Source: Mitsuokella sp. oral taxon 131 str. W9106
GTDB taxonomy: Bacteria; Bacillota; Negativicutes; Selenomonadales; Selenomonadaceae
Reading direction: 5' to 3'
Assembly: GCF_000469545.1 (NCBI RefSeq)
Contig: NZ_KI273061.1
Coordinates: forward strand, 110,761 to 174,760
DNA: 64,000 nucleotides
Of the stretch, positions 34,913-42,507 are shown one piece after another; the first letter of the stretch is position 1, and every line of letters begins with the position of its first letter. A program made the translations under genes and the position numbers. A model generated the notes under the pieces. That model was not told the DNA's origin. It was given only the letters and a program-made list of their open reading frames with translations, and ran no database searches.

Positions 34913-36025
34913 GTGTATCAGAATATCCTCGTCATCAATCTCATGCACATCGGCGATCTCATGCTCGTGACGCCTGTCCTGCGGACGCTTCGCACGAACT
35001 ACCCGAAGGCGAGGCTCACGCTGCTCGCAGACAAGAAGCTCCGCGATCTCGTCGAGCACAACCGCCGTATCGACGGCTGCATGCTCCTCGACAAGAAGGG
35101 CGCAGACGACCACTTCGGCTCGTTCCTCCGCTATATCCGAAAGGTGCGGGCGCGCCATTTCGACCTCGTCATCAACCTGCACCGCAACGAGCGCGCCTCG
35201 GCGCTCGCGGCATTTTCCGGCGCAAAGCGCATCGTCGGCTACGCGAAACCGGGCTTTTCCTTCTTTTTTGACATGGTGCTTCCGAACAAGAAGGCGGTCA
35301 TGCATCAGATCCACTCGCATTTCGAGGTGCTTGAAGCGTCGGGCATCGTGGCGAAGGACAAGATCGACGACGGCGGGCTCGAGCTTTGGCTCGCGGATGC
35401 GGCAAAAGGCGAGGCGGCGCGGATTTGGAAGGCGCATTTTGCTGAGGGGGAAAAGGTCATCGCGTTCCATATCGGCGCGAGCTGGAAGACGAAGCGCTGG
35501 CTCGACCGCTACTTCGCCGCATGCGCAGACCGGCTCATACGGCGCGGCTATGCGGTCGCGTTCTTCGGTGGACCGATGGACGAGGCGCTCGTCGCCGCCT
35601 GCATCCAAAAGATGCAGGAGAAGGCGAGCGCGAAGCTCCACGTCTTTACGGGAAAGGTGAGCCTCGCCGTTCTCGCGGGCATGCTGCGCCGCTGCTCGCT
35701 CTTTCTGACGACGGATTCCGGGCCCATGCACGTCGGCGTCGCGATGAACGTGCCGATCGTTACGATGTTCGGCGCCTCGCCGGTGCCGGGATTCTACCCG
35801 TACGACGCAAAGGACGTGCTCATCAAGACGCCCGCGCCGTGCCACCCATGCGGCCTTCACGAGTGCCCAAAGACGGGGAAGGAAAACATGGCGTGCATGA
35901 AGAATATCCCAGTAGGCGTCGTGATGCAGTACGTGGAGGAACTCCTCGAACGCTATGACGGCGCACCTGCGTATCAACTGCCCGCTCACTACGGCGCGTA
36001 CGAATGCCGCGTCATTGAACTATGA
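34913..36025 (+). CDS. LPS heptosyltransferase, GT9 (WaaF/RfaQ-like)
   Basis: A 370-residue GT-B enzyme: ILVINLMHIGDLMLVTPVLR, IGASWKTKRWLDRYFAACAD, and TTDSGPMHVGVAMNVPIVTMF with GASPVPGFYPY. It is a second heptosyltransferase acting after the first, WaaF- or RfaQ-like. The start is GTG 34913 after AAGGGAG, two bases beyond the sulfatase gene stop. A Cys group CHPCGLHEC near the C-terminus is noted; the same motif occurs in many members. Confidence 0.88.
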   Translation: MYQNILVINLMHIGDLMLVTPVLRTLRTNYPKARLTLLADKKLRDLVEHNRRIDGCMLLDKKGADDHFGSFLRYIRKVRARHFDLVINLHRNERASALAAFSGAKRIVGYAKPGFSFFFDMVLPNKKAVMHQIHSHFEVLEASGIVAKDKIDDGGLELWLADAAKGEAARIWKAHFAEGEKVIAFHIGASWKTKRWLDRYFAACADRLIRRGYAVAFFGGPMDEALVAACIQKMQEKASAKLHVFTGKVSLAVLAGMLRRCSLFLTTDSGPMHVGVAMNVPIVTMFGASPVPGFYPYDAKDVLIKTPAPCHPCGLHECPKTGKENMACMKNIPVGVVMQYVEELLERYDGAPAYQLPAHYGAYECRVIEL

Positions 36026-36033
36026 GGGAACCC

Positions 36034-37044
36034 ATGGACAAACAAGCACTTAGAGACTTCGTCGCGGAAAAGACCGATCGCTGCAAGATCCTCGTCGTCG
36101 GCGATGTCATGCTCGACAAATACTACTACGGCGAAGTCACGCGCATCTCGCCTGAAGCGCCCGTGCCCATCACGCATGTGACGGGCATGAAGGAGACGCT
36201 CGGCGGTGCAGCGAACGTCGCGCACAATCTCGCGCTTTTAGGCTGTCAGACGAGCATTGCCGGCTTCGTCGGCGACGATGAGCACTGCCACAGTCTCACG
36301 GACAAATTCGTCGCGCGCGGCATCGATTACCGCGGGCTCGTGACGACCGATCGCCCGACGACGACGAAGCTGCGCATCATCGGCGGCCATCAGCAGATGC
36401 TTCGTCTCGACTTCGAGAAGAACGACCCGATAGACGAGGAGCACGCCGAGCGATTCTTGCACTACATTGAGCAGAAGCTCAGCGAAAGCCTCGACTGCGT
36501 CATCATCTCCGACTACGGCAAGGGCGCCTGCACGGAGATGCTCTGCCGCCGCATCATAAAAAACTGCCATGCGCATGGCGTGCCCGTCGTCATCGACCCG
36601 AAGGGGGCGAATTGGACGAAATACGCGAATGCGGACTACGTCACGCCGAATCTCAAGGAGCTCAACCAGGTGCTTTTGGAGCCTGTTCGCAACGAGGACG
36701 CGGCAGTCGAACGAGCCGTGCGCTACGTCATGCGCAAGTTCAGGATCAAGAACGTCATTGCGACGCGTTCCGAGTGCGGGCTCACCTTCGTCCGCGAAGC
36801 GGATGCGACGCACATCCCGACGAAGGCGCAGGAAGTATTCGACGTGTCGGGCGCGGGCGATACGGTCATTGCGGTCTTCGCGATGGCGCTCGCGGGCGGG
36901 CTCGCGAGCGCCGCGGGGGCGTATCTCGCGAACCTCGCCGCGAGCGTCGTCGTCGCGAAGCTCGGCACGTACGCCGTGAGCCGCGAGGAACTGCTGCAGG
37001 CATTGCAGGAGACGGGAAAAACGAGTAGGGAGGAATCACTATGA
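36034..37044 (+). CDS. hldA: D-glycero-beta-D-manno-heptose-7-phosphate kinase
   Basis: A 336-residue PfkB kinase close to the N-terminal half of E. coli HldE: VVGDVMLDKYYYGEVTRISP, GGAANVAHNLALLG, VISDYGKGA, IDPKGANW with TPNLKEL and FDVSGAGDTV. It phosphorylates heptose-7-phosphate at C1. I prefer ATG 36034 because GAGGGA precedes it; ATG 36022 overlaps the previous gene without a clear site. It overlaps hldD by 4 bases. Confidence 0.93.
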   Translation: MDKQALRDFVAEKTDRCKILVVGDVMLDKYYYGEVTRISPEAPVPITHVTGMKETLGGAANVAHNLALLGCQTSIAGFVGDDEHCHSLTDKFVARGIDYRGLVTTDRPTTTKLRIIGGHQQMLRLDFEKNDPIDEEHAERFLHYIEQKLSESLDCVIISDYGKGACTEMLCRRIIKNCHAHGVPVVIDPKGANWTKYANADYVTPNLKELNQVLLEPVRNEDAAVERAVRYVMRKFRIKNVIATRSECGLTFVREADATHIPTKAQEVFDVSGAGDTVIAVFAMALAGGLASAAGAYLANLAASVVVAKLGTYAVSREELLQALQETGKTSREESL

Positions 37045-38012
37045 TCATCGTAACGGGCGGCGCCGGATTCATCGGCAGCAATATCGTCAAGGAACTCAAT
37101 CGCCGCGGGCGCACGGATATTCTCGTCATCGACGACCTGAAGGACGGGCAGAACTACAGGAATCTGCGCGGCCTGCAATTCATCGATTACCAGCACAAGG
37201 ACGATTTCCTGCAGAGCATCGAAAACGACGATTTCGACGGCACGGACATCGACGCCGTGTTCCATGAGGGCGCGTGCTCCGATACGATGGAGTACGACGT
37301 GAACTTCATGATGCGGACGAACTACGAATACTCCAAGCTGCTGCTGCACTTCTGCCTGCAGCACCGCATCCCGTTCCTCTACGCGAGCTCTGCTTCGACC
37401 TACGGCGCGGGGAAAAACGGATTTCGCGAGGGGGACGAATGCGAGGATGCGCTCAATCCGTACGCGTTCAGCAAGCTTGTCTTCGACCGTTACGTGCGGC
37501 AGGTCGTCCCAGAGGCGCACAGCCAGATCGTCGGGCTCCGGTATTTCAACGTCTACGGACCGCAGGAACATCACAAGGGCAAGATGGCGTCGATCTTTTA
37601 TCAGCTCGTCGATCAGATCCAGGAGACGGGGAAGGCGCGCCTCTTCAAAGGCACAGACGGCTACGCCGACGGCGAGCAGCGCCGCGACTTCGTCTACGTC
37701 AAGGACGTCGTCCGGGTCAATCTTTGGTTTTGGGAGAACGGTGGGCCGTCCGGCATCTACAACTGCGGGACGGGGCACGCGCACAGCTACAACGAAGCCG
37801 CAAAGGCGGTCATCAAGGCGCTCGGCAAGGGCGAGATCGCCTATCGCGAGTTCCCCGCGATCCTGCGCGGCAAGTATCAAAACTTCACCGAAGCGGATCC
37901 GACACACCTTCTGAATGCAGGCTACGACGGCGGCTTCACGGAAATGGAAGCGGCGGTGCGGGAGTACGTCGGCTTCCTAAACCGGGGCGGCTATTACAGC
38001 TATGGCGAATAA
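37041..38012 (+). CDS. hldD: ADP-glyceromanno-heptose 6-epimerase
   Basis: A 323-residue short-chain dehydrogenase-type epimerase: TGGAGFIGSNIVKELN, HEGACSDTMEYD, SSASTYGAG and the YAFSK catalytic pair (about 145). The ADQRRDFVYV-type segment appears as GEQRRDFVYVKDV. It inverts C6 of ADP-heptose before transfer to LPS. It overlaps both neighbours, hldA and gmhB. Confidence 0.96.
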   Translation: MIIVTGGAGFIGSNIVKELNRRGRTDILVIDDLKDGQNYRNLRGLQFIDYQHKDDFLQSIENDDFDGTDIDAVFHEGACSDTMEYDVNFMMRTNYEYSKLLLHFCLQHRIPFLYASSASTYGAGKNGFREGDECEDALNPYAFSKLVFDRYVRQVVPEAHSQIVGLRYFNVYGPQEHHKGKMASIFYQLVDQIQETGKARLFKGTDGYADGEQRRDFVYVKDVVRVNLWFWENGGPSGIYNCGTGHAHSYNEAAKAVIKALGKGEIAYREFPAILRGKYQNFTEADPTHLLNAGYDGGFTEMEAAVREYVGFLNRGGYYSYGE

Positions 38013-38502
38013 AGCGGTATTCTTTGATCGCGACGGCACGCTCAACCGCGATGTAGGCTACCTGCACCGCATCGAGGACTTCATTTGGATGCCGGGCGCA
38101 AAGGAAGCCGTCCGCTATGTGAATGGGCACGGCTACCTTGCTGTCGTCGCCACGAATCAGAGCGGTGTCGCGCGCGGCTACTACAAGGCGTCGGACGTCG
38201 TGCGCGTGTACGATTGGATGAACGAAACGCTCGCAGCGTCCGGCGCCCATCTCGATGCGCTCTACTACTGCCCGCATTACGTCGGCGGGAAGATTGCAAA
38301 GTATGCGAAGCCGTGCGACTGCCGCAAGCCCAAGACGGGAATGGTCGATGCCGCCTGCGCGAAGTACGATATCGACCGGGCCGCGTCGTACCTCGTCGGC
38401 GACAGCGAGACCGATATGGCCTGCGCAGAAAACGCAGGGCTCAAGGGCATACGCTATGCGGGCGGCGACCTGCTCGCGCTCGTAAAAGGCACCGTCAAAT
38501 GA
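38002..38502 (+). CDS. gmhB: D-glycero-D-manno-heptose 1,7-bisphosphate 7-phosphatase
   Basis: A 166-residue HAD phosphatase: FFDRDGTLNRDVGY (about 7-20) holds the nucleophile Asp, TNQSGVARGYY follows, and the zinc loop is CPHYVGG with KPCDCRKPKTGM, then VGDSETDM. It removes the C7 phosphate between HldA and HldC steps. The ATG lies inside the end of hldD. gmhA, which makes the first intermediate, is not in the window. Confidence 0.95.
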   Translation: MANKAVFFDRDGTLNRDVGYLHRIEDFIWMPGAKEAVRYVNGHGYLAVVATNQSGVARGYYKASDVVRVYDWMNETLAASGAHLDALYYCPHYVGGKIAKYAKPCDCRKPKTGMVDAACAKYDIDRAASYLVGDSETDMACAENAGLKGIRYAGGDLLALVKGTVK

Positions 38503-38542
38503 GAGGGAACCAACTGTGCATGCATGGATAGGATGACTTGCG

Positions 38543-38728
38543 ATGAAAGGATATGTCGATCCGGATGTTTGCGTCGGGTGCGGCGCGTGCGCCGCGTCCG
38601 CGCCGGAGGCGTTCCGGATGAATGCGGATGGGCTTGCCGAAGGGTTCCAAGAGATCCCCGCAGAGAGCATCGACGACGCAAGGGATGCGATGGCGGATTG
38701 CCCCGTCGGGGCGATTGCGATGCGGTAA
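38543..38728 (+). CDS. single-cluster [4Fe-4S] ferredoxin
   Basis: A 61-residue protein with CVGCGAC near residues 10-16 and a fourth ligand in DCPVGAI near the C-terminus: the pattern of monocluster ferredoxins. The extra Cys that many have after the third ligand is Ala here (ASAPEAF). It would carry electrons in the cytoplasm. The start ATG follows AGGATG. Partners are not evident from its neighbours. Confidence 0.9.
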   Translation: MKGYVDPDVCVGCGACAASAPEAFRMNADGLAEGFQEIPAESIDDARDAMADCPVGAIAMR

Positions 38729-38793
38729 GCGACAGCGGACGGCGAAGCGGCCGCGCGATTCCTGCGGAGGGAATGGCGTGGCCTTTTGCTTGC

Positions 38794-38822
38794 TTGTATT
38801 TTGCCGCCGTATTTCCTATAAT
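38794..38822 (+). promoter_or_regulatory. sigma-70-type promoter of the folate operon
   Basis: TTGTAT (38794-38799) and a perfect TATAAT (38817-38822) are separated by 17 bases, ending 27 bases before the folE GTG. Confidence 0.75.
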
Positions 38823-38849
38823 GGAAGGAGTTGGATAGGAGGCGGAAGC

Positions 38850-39434
38850 GTGGACAAGAAAAGATCGGCGCGCGAGCAGAAGGCGGCGCGTGCCGCGCAG
38901 GACTTCCTCACGGCGCTCGGCGTCGACACGGCAGTGCGCGGCATGGAGGCGACGCCCATGCGCGTCGCGAAACTGTACGCGACGCTTTTTGACGGGCTGG
39001 GAACGGATCCGAATACGCTTTGGGGCGAGGTGTTCGAGACGTGCGCGCGCGGACTTGTCGCCGTGCGGCACATCCCGTTTTGCTCGATGTGCGAGCACCA
39101 TCTCGTTCCGTTCTTCGGCGCGGTTTCGATCGCCTACCTGCCGGGGCGCGGGCGCGTTGCGGGATTCAGCAAGTTCGCCGAGGTCGTTACCTGCCTCAGC
39201 CATCGTCCGCAGCTTCAGGAGCGATTGACGGCTGAGATCGCGGAAGCGGTGCATACGGGACTCGGCGCGCACGGCGTCCTCGTCGTATGCGAAGCGGAGC
39301 AGCTCTGCATGATGCTGCGCAGCACGCACGCGCGCGGCACGCGCACGGTCACGTCCGAAATGCGCGGCGACGAACCGCTCGACAGCTTTGCCGCGCAGGC
39401 ATGGCAGATGTTAGGAGGCGCAAAGAAGGCATGA
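38850..39434 (+). CDS. folE: GTP cyclohydrolase I
   Basis: A 194-residue enzyme with the zinc and active-site segment FCSMCEHHLVPFFG (about 74-87), PGRGRVAGFSKFAE and the late HxCM-like segment EAEQLCMMLRSTHARG. It converts GTP to dihydroneopterin triphosphate, the entry to folate. The start is GTG 38850, seven bases after AGGAGG. It overlaps folP by 4 bases and opens the folate operon. Confidence 0.95.
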   Translation: MDKKRSAREQKAARAAQDFLTALGVDTAVRGMEATPMRVAKLYATLFDGLGTDPNTLWGEVFETCARGLVAVRHIPFCSMCEHHLVPFFGAVSIAYLPGRGRVAGFSKFAEVVTCLSHRPQLQERLTAEIAEAVHTGLGAHGVLVVCEAEQLCMMLRSTHARGTRTVTSEMRGDEPLDSFAAQAWQMLGGAKKA

Positions 39435-40282
39435 AGATCATTCGGCACTATCGTTTTCGCGATGGGAAGGAGCTTACGGTCGGCGAGCGGACGCTCGTCA
39501 TGGGCATCCTCAACGTGACGCCCGACTCGTTTTCCGACGGCGGCAAGTGGAATCGTTTGGATGCGGCGCTTCGCCACGCCGAGGAGATGGCAGCGGACGG
39601 CGCGGACATCATCGACATCGGTGCGGAGTCGAGCCGTCCGGGTTTTAAGGTGATGCCGGCAGAGGAGGAGATCGAGCGGCTCATGCCGTTCCTCACACGC
39701 GTCATCGCGGCGTCGCCCGTGCCCGTCTCCGTCGATACGTTCAAGGCGAAGACGGCGCGCGCGGCGGTGGAAGCGGGCTGTCATATCCTGAACGATATAT
39801 GGGGGCTGCAGTACGAGGAGGAGCCGGGCTCGATGGCGAAGGTCGCGGCGGAGGCAAACCTTCCGGTCGTCGTCATGCACAATCAAAACGGGAAGGAATA
39901 CGCAGGCGACATTATCGCGAGCATGCAGGCGTTTTTCCGCCGCACCATCGCGATCGCGGACGCGGCGGGCATCGCGCGGGAGAATCTGATCCTCGATCCC
40001 GGCATCGGGTTCGGCAAGACGGCGGAGGCGAACCTTACGGTGCTCCGGCGGCAGGAGGAGCTGCTCGAAGTGGCAGGCGTGCGGTACCCGCTGCTGCTCG
40101 GCACGAGCCGCAAGAGCTTCATCGGCGCGGCGCTTGGCCTTCCCGTCGGGGAACGCATGGAGGCGACGGGCGCCTCGTGCGTCGTCGGCATATTGAAGGG
40201 CGCGGACATCGTGCGCGTGCACGACGTGCGTCCCATCGTGCGCATGTGCCGCATGACGGATGCGATCCTCGCGGCGGACTGA
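39431..40282 (+). CDS. folP: dihydropteroate synthase
   Basis: A 283-residue TIM barrel: MGILNVTPDSFSDGG (about 24-38), DIGAESSRPGF, SVDTFKAKTARAA, NDIWGLQ, LDPGIGFGKT and GTSRKSFIG. It condenses p-aminobenzoate with the pterin diphosphate and is the sulfonamide target. The ATG overlaps the folE stop. Confidence 0.96.
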   Translation: MKIIRHYRFRDGKELTVGERTLVMGILNVTPDSFSDGGKWNRLDAALRHAEEMAADGADIIDIGAESSRPGFKVMPAEEEIERLMPFLTRVIAASPVPVSVDTFKAKTARAAVEAGCHILNDIWGLQYEEEPGSMAKVAAEANLPVVVMHNQNGKEYAGDIIASMQAFFRRTIAIADAAGIARENLILDPGIGFGKTAEANLTVLRRQEELLEVAGVRYPLLLGTSRKSFIGAALGLPVGERMEATGASCVVGILKGADIVRVHDVRPIVRMCRMTDAILAAD

Positions 40283-40327
40283 GCGGCATTTTTGCTTTTG
40301 CAGCCAGGCAGATGAACGGAGGACAAT

Positions 40328-40690
40328 TTGGACGAAATACGGCTGGACGGCCTGGCGTTTTACGCCTATCACGGCTGCCTGAAAGAGGAGCGCGAACGCG
40401 GGCAGATGTTTTACGTCGACGTCCTCTTTTCGCTGGACTTAAAGGACGCAGGGGAGAGGGATGCGCTCGGCGCGACGGTCAACTACGCCGAGGCGTACGA
40501 GCGCATCCGCGCGGTCGTCGAAGGCGAGCCGTGCGATCTCATCGAGGCGGTTGCAGAACGCATTGCGCGGGCACTCCTCGCGGCATACGCGCCGCTCGCA
40601 CGCGTCGCGGTGACGGTGCACAAGCCTGCCGCGCCGATCGCGGGGCGCTTCCGCGACGTCTCCGTCCGTATCGAGCGGGTGCGCGCATGA
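40328..40690 (+). CDS. folB: dihydroneopterin aldolase
   Basis: A 120-residue protein with the family pattern FYAYHGCLKEERERGQMF (about 11-28), VNYAEAYERI and HKPAAPI near the C-terminus. It cleaves dihydroneopterin to the hydroxymethyl pterin. The start is TTG 40328 after GGAGGACAA; no ATG or GTG fits. It overlaps the next gene by 4 bases. Confidence 0.94.
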   Translation: MDEIRLDGLAFYAYHGCLKEERERGQMFYVDVLFSLDLKDAGERDALGATVNYAEAYERIRAVVEGEPCDLIEAVAERIARALLAAYAPLARVAVTVHKPAAPIAGRFRDVSVRIERVRA

Positions 40691-41721
40691 AGGCACGGAG
40701 CTGCTATTTAAGTCTCGGTGCGAATCTCGGCGCGCGAGGCGAAACGCTGCGCGAGGCGCTCCGCCGTATCGCCGCCGTGCGCGGCATCGCACTTCGCCGC
40801 GTCTCGTCCTTCTACGAGACGGCACCGTGGGGGCGTCTCGATCAGCCCGCATTCCTGAACGCGGCGGCGCAGATCGAGACGGTGCTGGAGCCGTGTGCGC
40901 TTCTCGCGGCGTGCCAGCGGATCGAGCGCGAGCTCGGACGCGTGCGCCGCGAGCACTGGGGGGCGCGTACGATCGACATCGATATGCTCTGTATGGAGGG
41001 CGTCGCGCTCGATACGGAGCGGCTTCGCCTGCCGCACCCCTACATGATGGAGCGCGCGTTCGTGCTCGTGCCGCTCGCAGAGATCGCACCCGCGCTCATC
41101 GTCGGCGGCGTCCCCGTACGCGTGGCGCTCGCGCGCACCGCGGGGCAGGCGGCAGTGCGGGCGCAGGAGCTATCGGCGCCTTGGCCGCTTCGCCTCATCG
41201 CCTGCATGGACGAAGCGCGCGGCATTGGGCGCGCGGGAGGCCTGCTCGTCCGCCTGCCTGAGGACATGGCGCATTTTCGCCATCTCACGATGGGCGGCGT
41301 CGTCGTCATGGGGCGCAGGACGATGGAGACCCTGCCGCAGGGAAAGCCGCTCGCAGGGCGCTTGAATGTCGTCCTCTCCCGCACGCTTGCAAAATGCGCG
41401 GGCGGGACGGAGGGGTTCCTCGTCTGTGCGGGACTCCATGACCTTTGGCGGCGGCTCGGCGCATGGCATGGTGAGGAGCCGCCGCGCACCATTTGGTGCA
41501 TCGGCGGCGCAGCGGTCTATGCCGCGCTTCTTCCCTATGCGGCAGAGGCGTATTTGACCGAGGTGCCGGGCACGCACGGCGCCGATGTGTTCCTGCCGGA
41601 GATGGCAGGCTTTTCGCTCGTGTCGCGCGTGATGGGAAAGCGCTGTGCGTTCGCGCGCTATGTGCGGGAGACGGCGAAGAATTGGCTGGAAGAGGAGAGC
41701 GAACATGGAAATCTTTCATAA
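40687..41721 (+). CDS. HPPK-DHFR fusion (pterin pyrophosphokinase and dihydrofolate reductase)
   Basis: A 344-residue fusion. Residues 1-160 are HPPK (FolK): [34 protein letters not shown] with catalytic Asp 97 and 99. Residues 166-340 are [27 protein letters not shown] with the acidic residue (Asp 193), [11 protein letters not shown], and [15 protein letters not shown]. The Trp that precedes the acidic residue in nearly all DHFRs (xPWxLP) is Val 188 here. It would perform two non-adjacent steps of folate synthesis. It starts at ATG 40687, overlapping folB, and overlaps ung by 17 bases. Confidence 0.92.
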   Translation: MKARSCYLSLGANLGARGETLREALRRIAAVRGIALRRVSSFYETAPWGRLDQPAFLNAAAQIETVLEPCALLAACQRIERELGRVRREHWGARTIDIDMLCMEGVALDTERLRLPHPYMMERAFVLVPLAEIAPALIVGGVPVRVALARTAGQAAVRAQELSAPWPLRLIACMDEARGIGRAGGLLVRLPEDMAHFRHLTMGGVVVMGRRTMETLPQGKPLAGRLNVVLSRTLAKCAGGTEGFLVCAGLHDLWRRLGAWHGEEPPRTIWCIGGAAVYAALLPYAAEAYLTEVPGTHGADVFLPEMAGFSLVSRVMGKRCAFARYVRETAKNWLEEESEHGNLS

Positions 41722-42379
41722 CGACTGGGCGAAACTCTTGGATCCCGAGCTCAAAAAGCCCTATTACCGAAAGCTGCGCGCCTTTCTCATCGAGGAGTAC
41801 CGCACGCACCGCGTTTGCCCGGACATGTACGCGATCTTCAACGCGCTTCACTGCACGAGCTATGCGGACACGAAGGTCGTCATCCTGGGGCAGGATCCCT
41901 ATCACGGCCCGGGGCAGGCGCACGGCCTTTCGTTTTCCGTGCAGCCCGGTATCGAGCCGCCGCCGTCACTCCTCAATATTTTCAAGGAACTCAAGGACGA
42001 TCTCGGCTGCCGCGTGCCGAAGAGCGGCTGCCTCGTGCCGTGGGCGAAGCAGGGCGTCCTGCTCCTCAACACGGTGCTCACCGTGCGCGAGCACGCAGCG
42101 AACTCGCATCACGACCATGGCTGGGAAATCTTTACGGATCGCATCATCGAGCTATTGAACAAGCGCGAGAAGCCGCTCGCATTCATCCTTTGGGGCACGC
42201 CTGCGCGGCGCAAGAAAGCCATGATCACGAATCCGCGCCACTATATCGTCGAGTCGCCGCATCCGAGCCCGCTTTCCGCGAGCCGCGGCTTCTTCGGCAG
42301 CCGTCCCTTTTCGCGCGTCAACGATTTCCTGCGTGCAAGCGGCGAAGAGCCGATCGACTGGCAGCTCCCCGATGTCTGA
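41705..42379 (+). CDS. ung: uracil-DNA glycosylase, family 1
   Basis: A 224-residue glycosylase: [20 protein letters not shown] (about 59-78) with the catalytic Asp, [14 protein letters not shown], and the Leu-loop [13 protein letters not shown] (about 187-199). It removes uracil from DNA. The start codon lies within the end of the folK/dfr gene. Placing ung with dihydrofolate reductase is plausible, since folate shortage raises uracil in DNA. Confidence 0.97.
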   Translation: MEIFHNDWAKLLDPELKKPYYRKLRAFLIEEYRTHRVCPDMYAIFNALHCTSYADTKVVILGQDPYHGPGQAHGLSFSVQPGIEPPPSLLNIFKELKDDLGCRVPKSGCLVPWAKQGVLLLNTVLTVREHAANSHHDHGWEIFTDRIIELLNKREKPLAFILWGTPARRKKAMITNPRHYIVESPHPSPLSASRGFFGSRPFSRVNDFLRASGEEPIDWQLPDV

Positions 42380-42464
42380 GGGCGCAGCGGGGACGATCCG
42401 GGCATGATCCTTCTGCGTGTGGGAATCCGGCCCGGCCGGCTATCCATGCCAAGCTTTGCGCCCG

Positions 42465-42491
42465 AAAAAAGGCAGCCATTGGCTGCCTTTT
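42465..42491. terminator. bidirectional rho-independent terminator
   Basis: AAAAAAGGCAGCC and GGCTGCCTTTT form an AT-flanked stem with a 3-base loop between convergent ung and cooS. Confidence 0.9.
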
Positions 42492-42507
42492 CCGCCGCGG
42501 ATATGGG

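Noticed and set aside
38622-38849. Upstream extension of folE beyond its GTG
   Set aside because: It would cross the well-formed promoter at 38794-38822 and the end of the ferredoxin gene.
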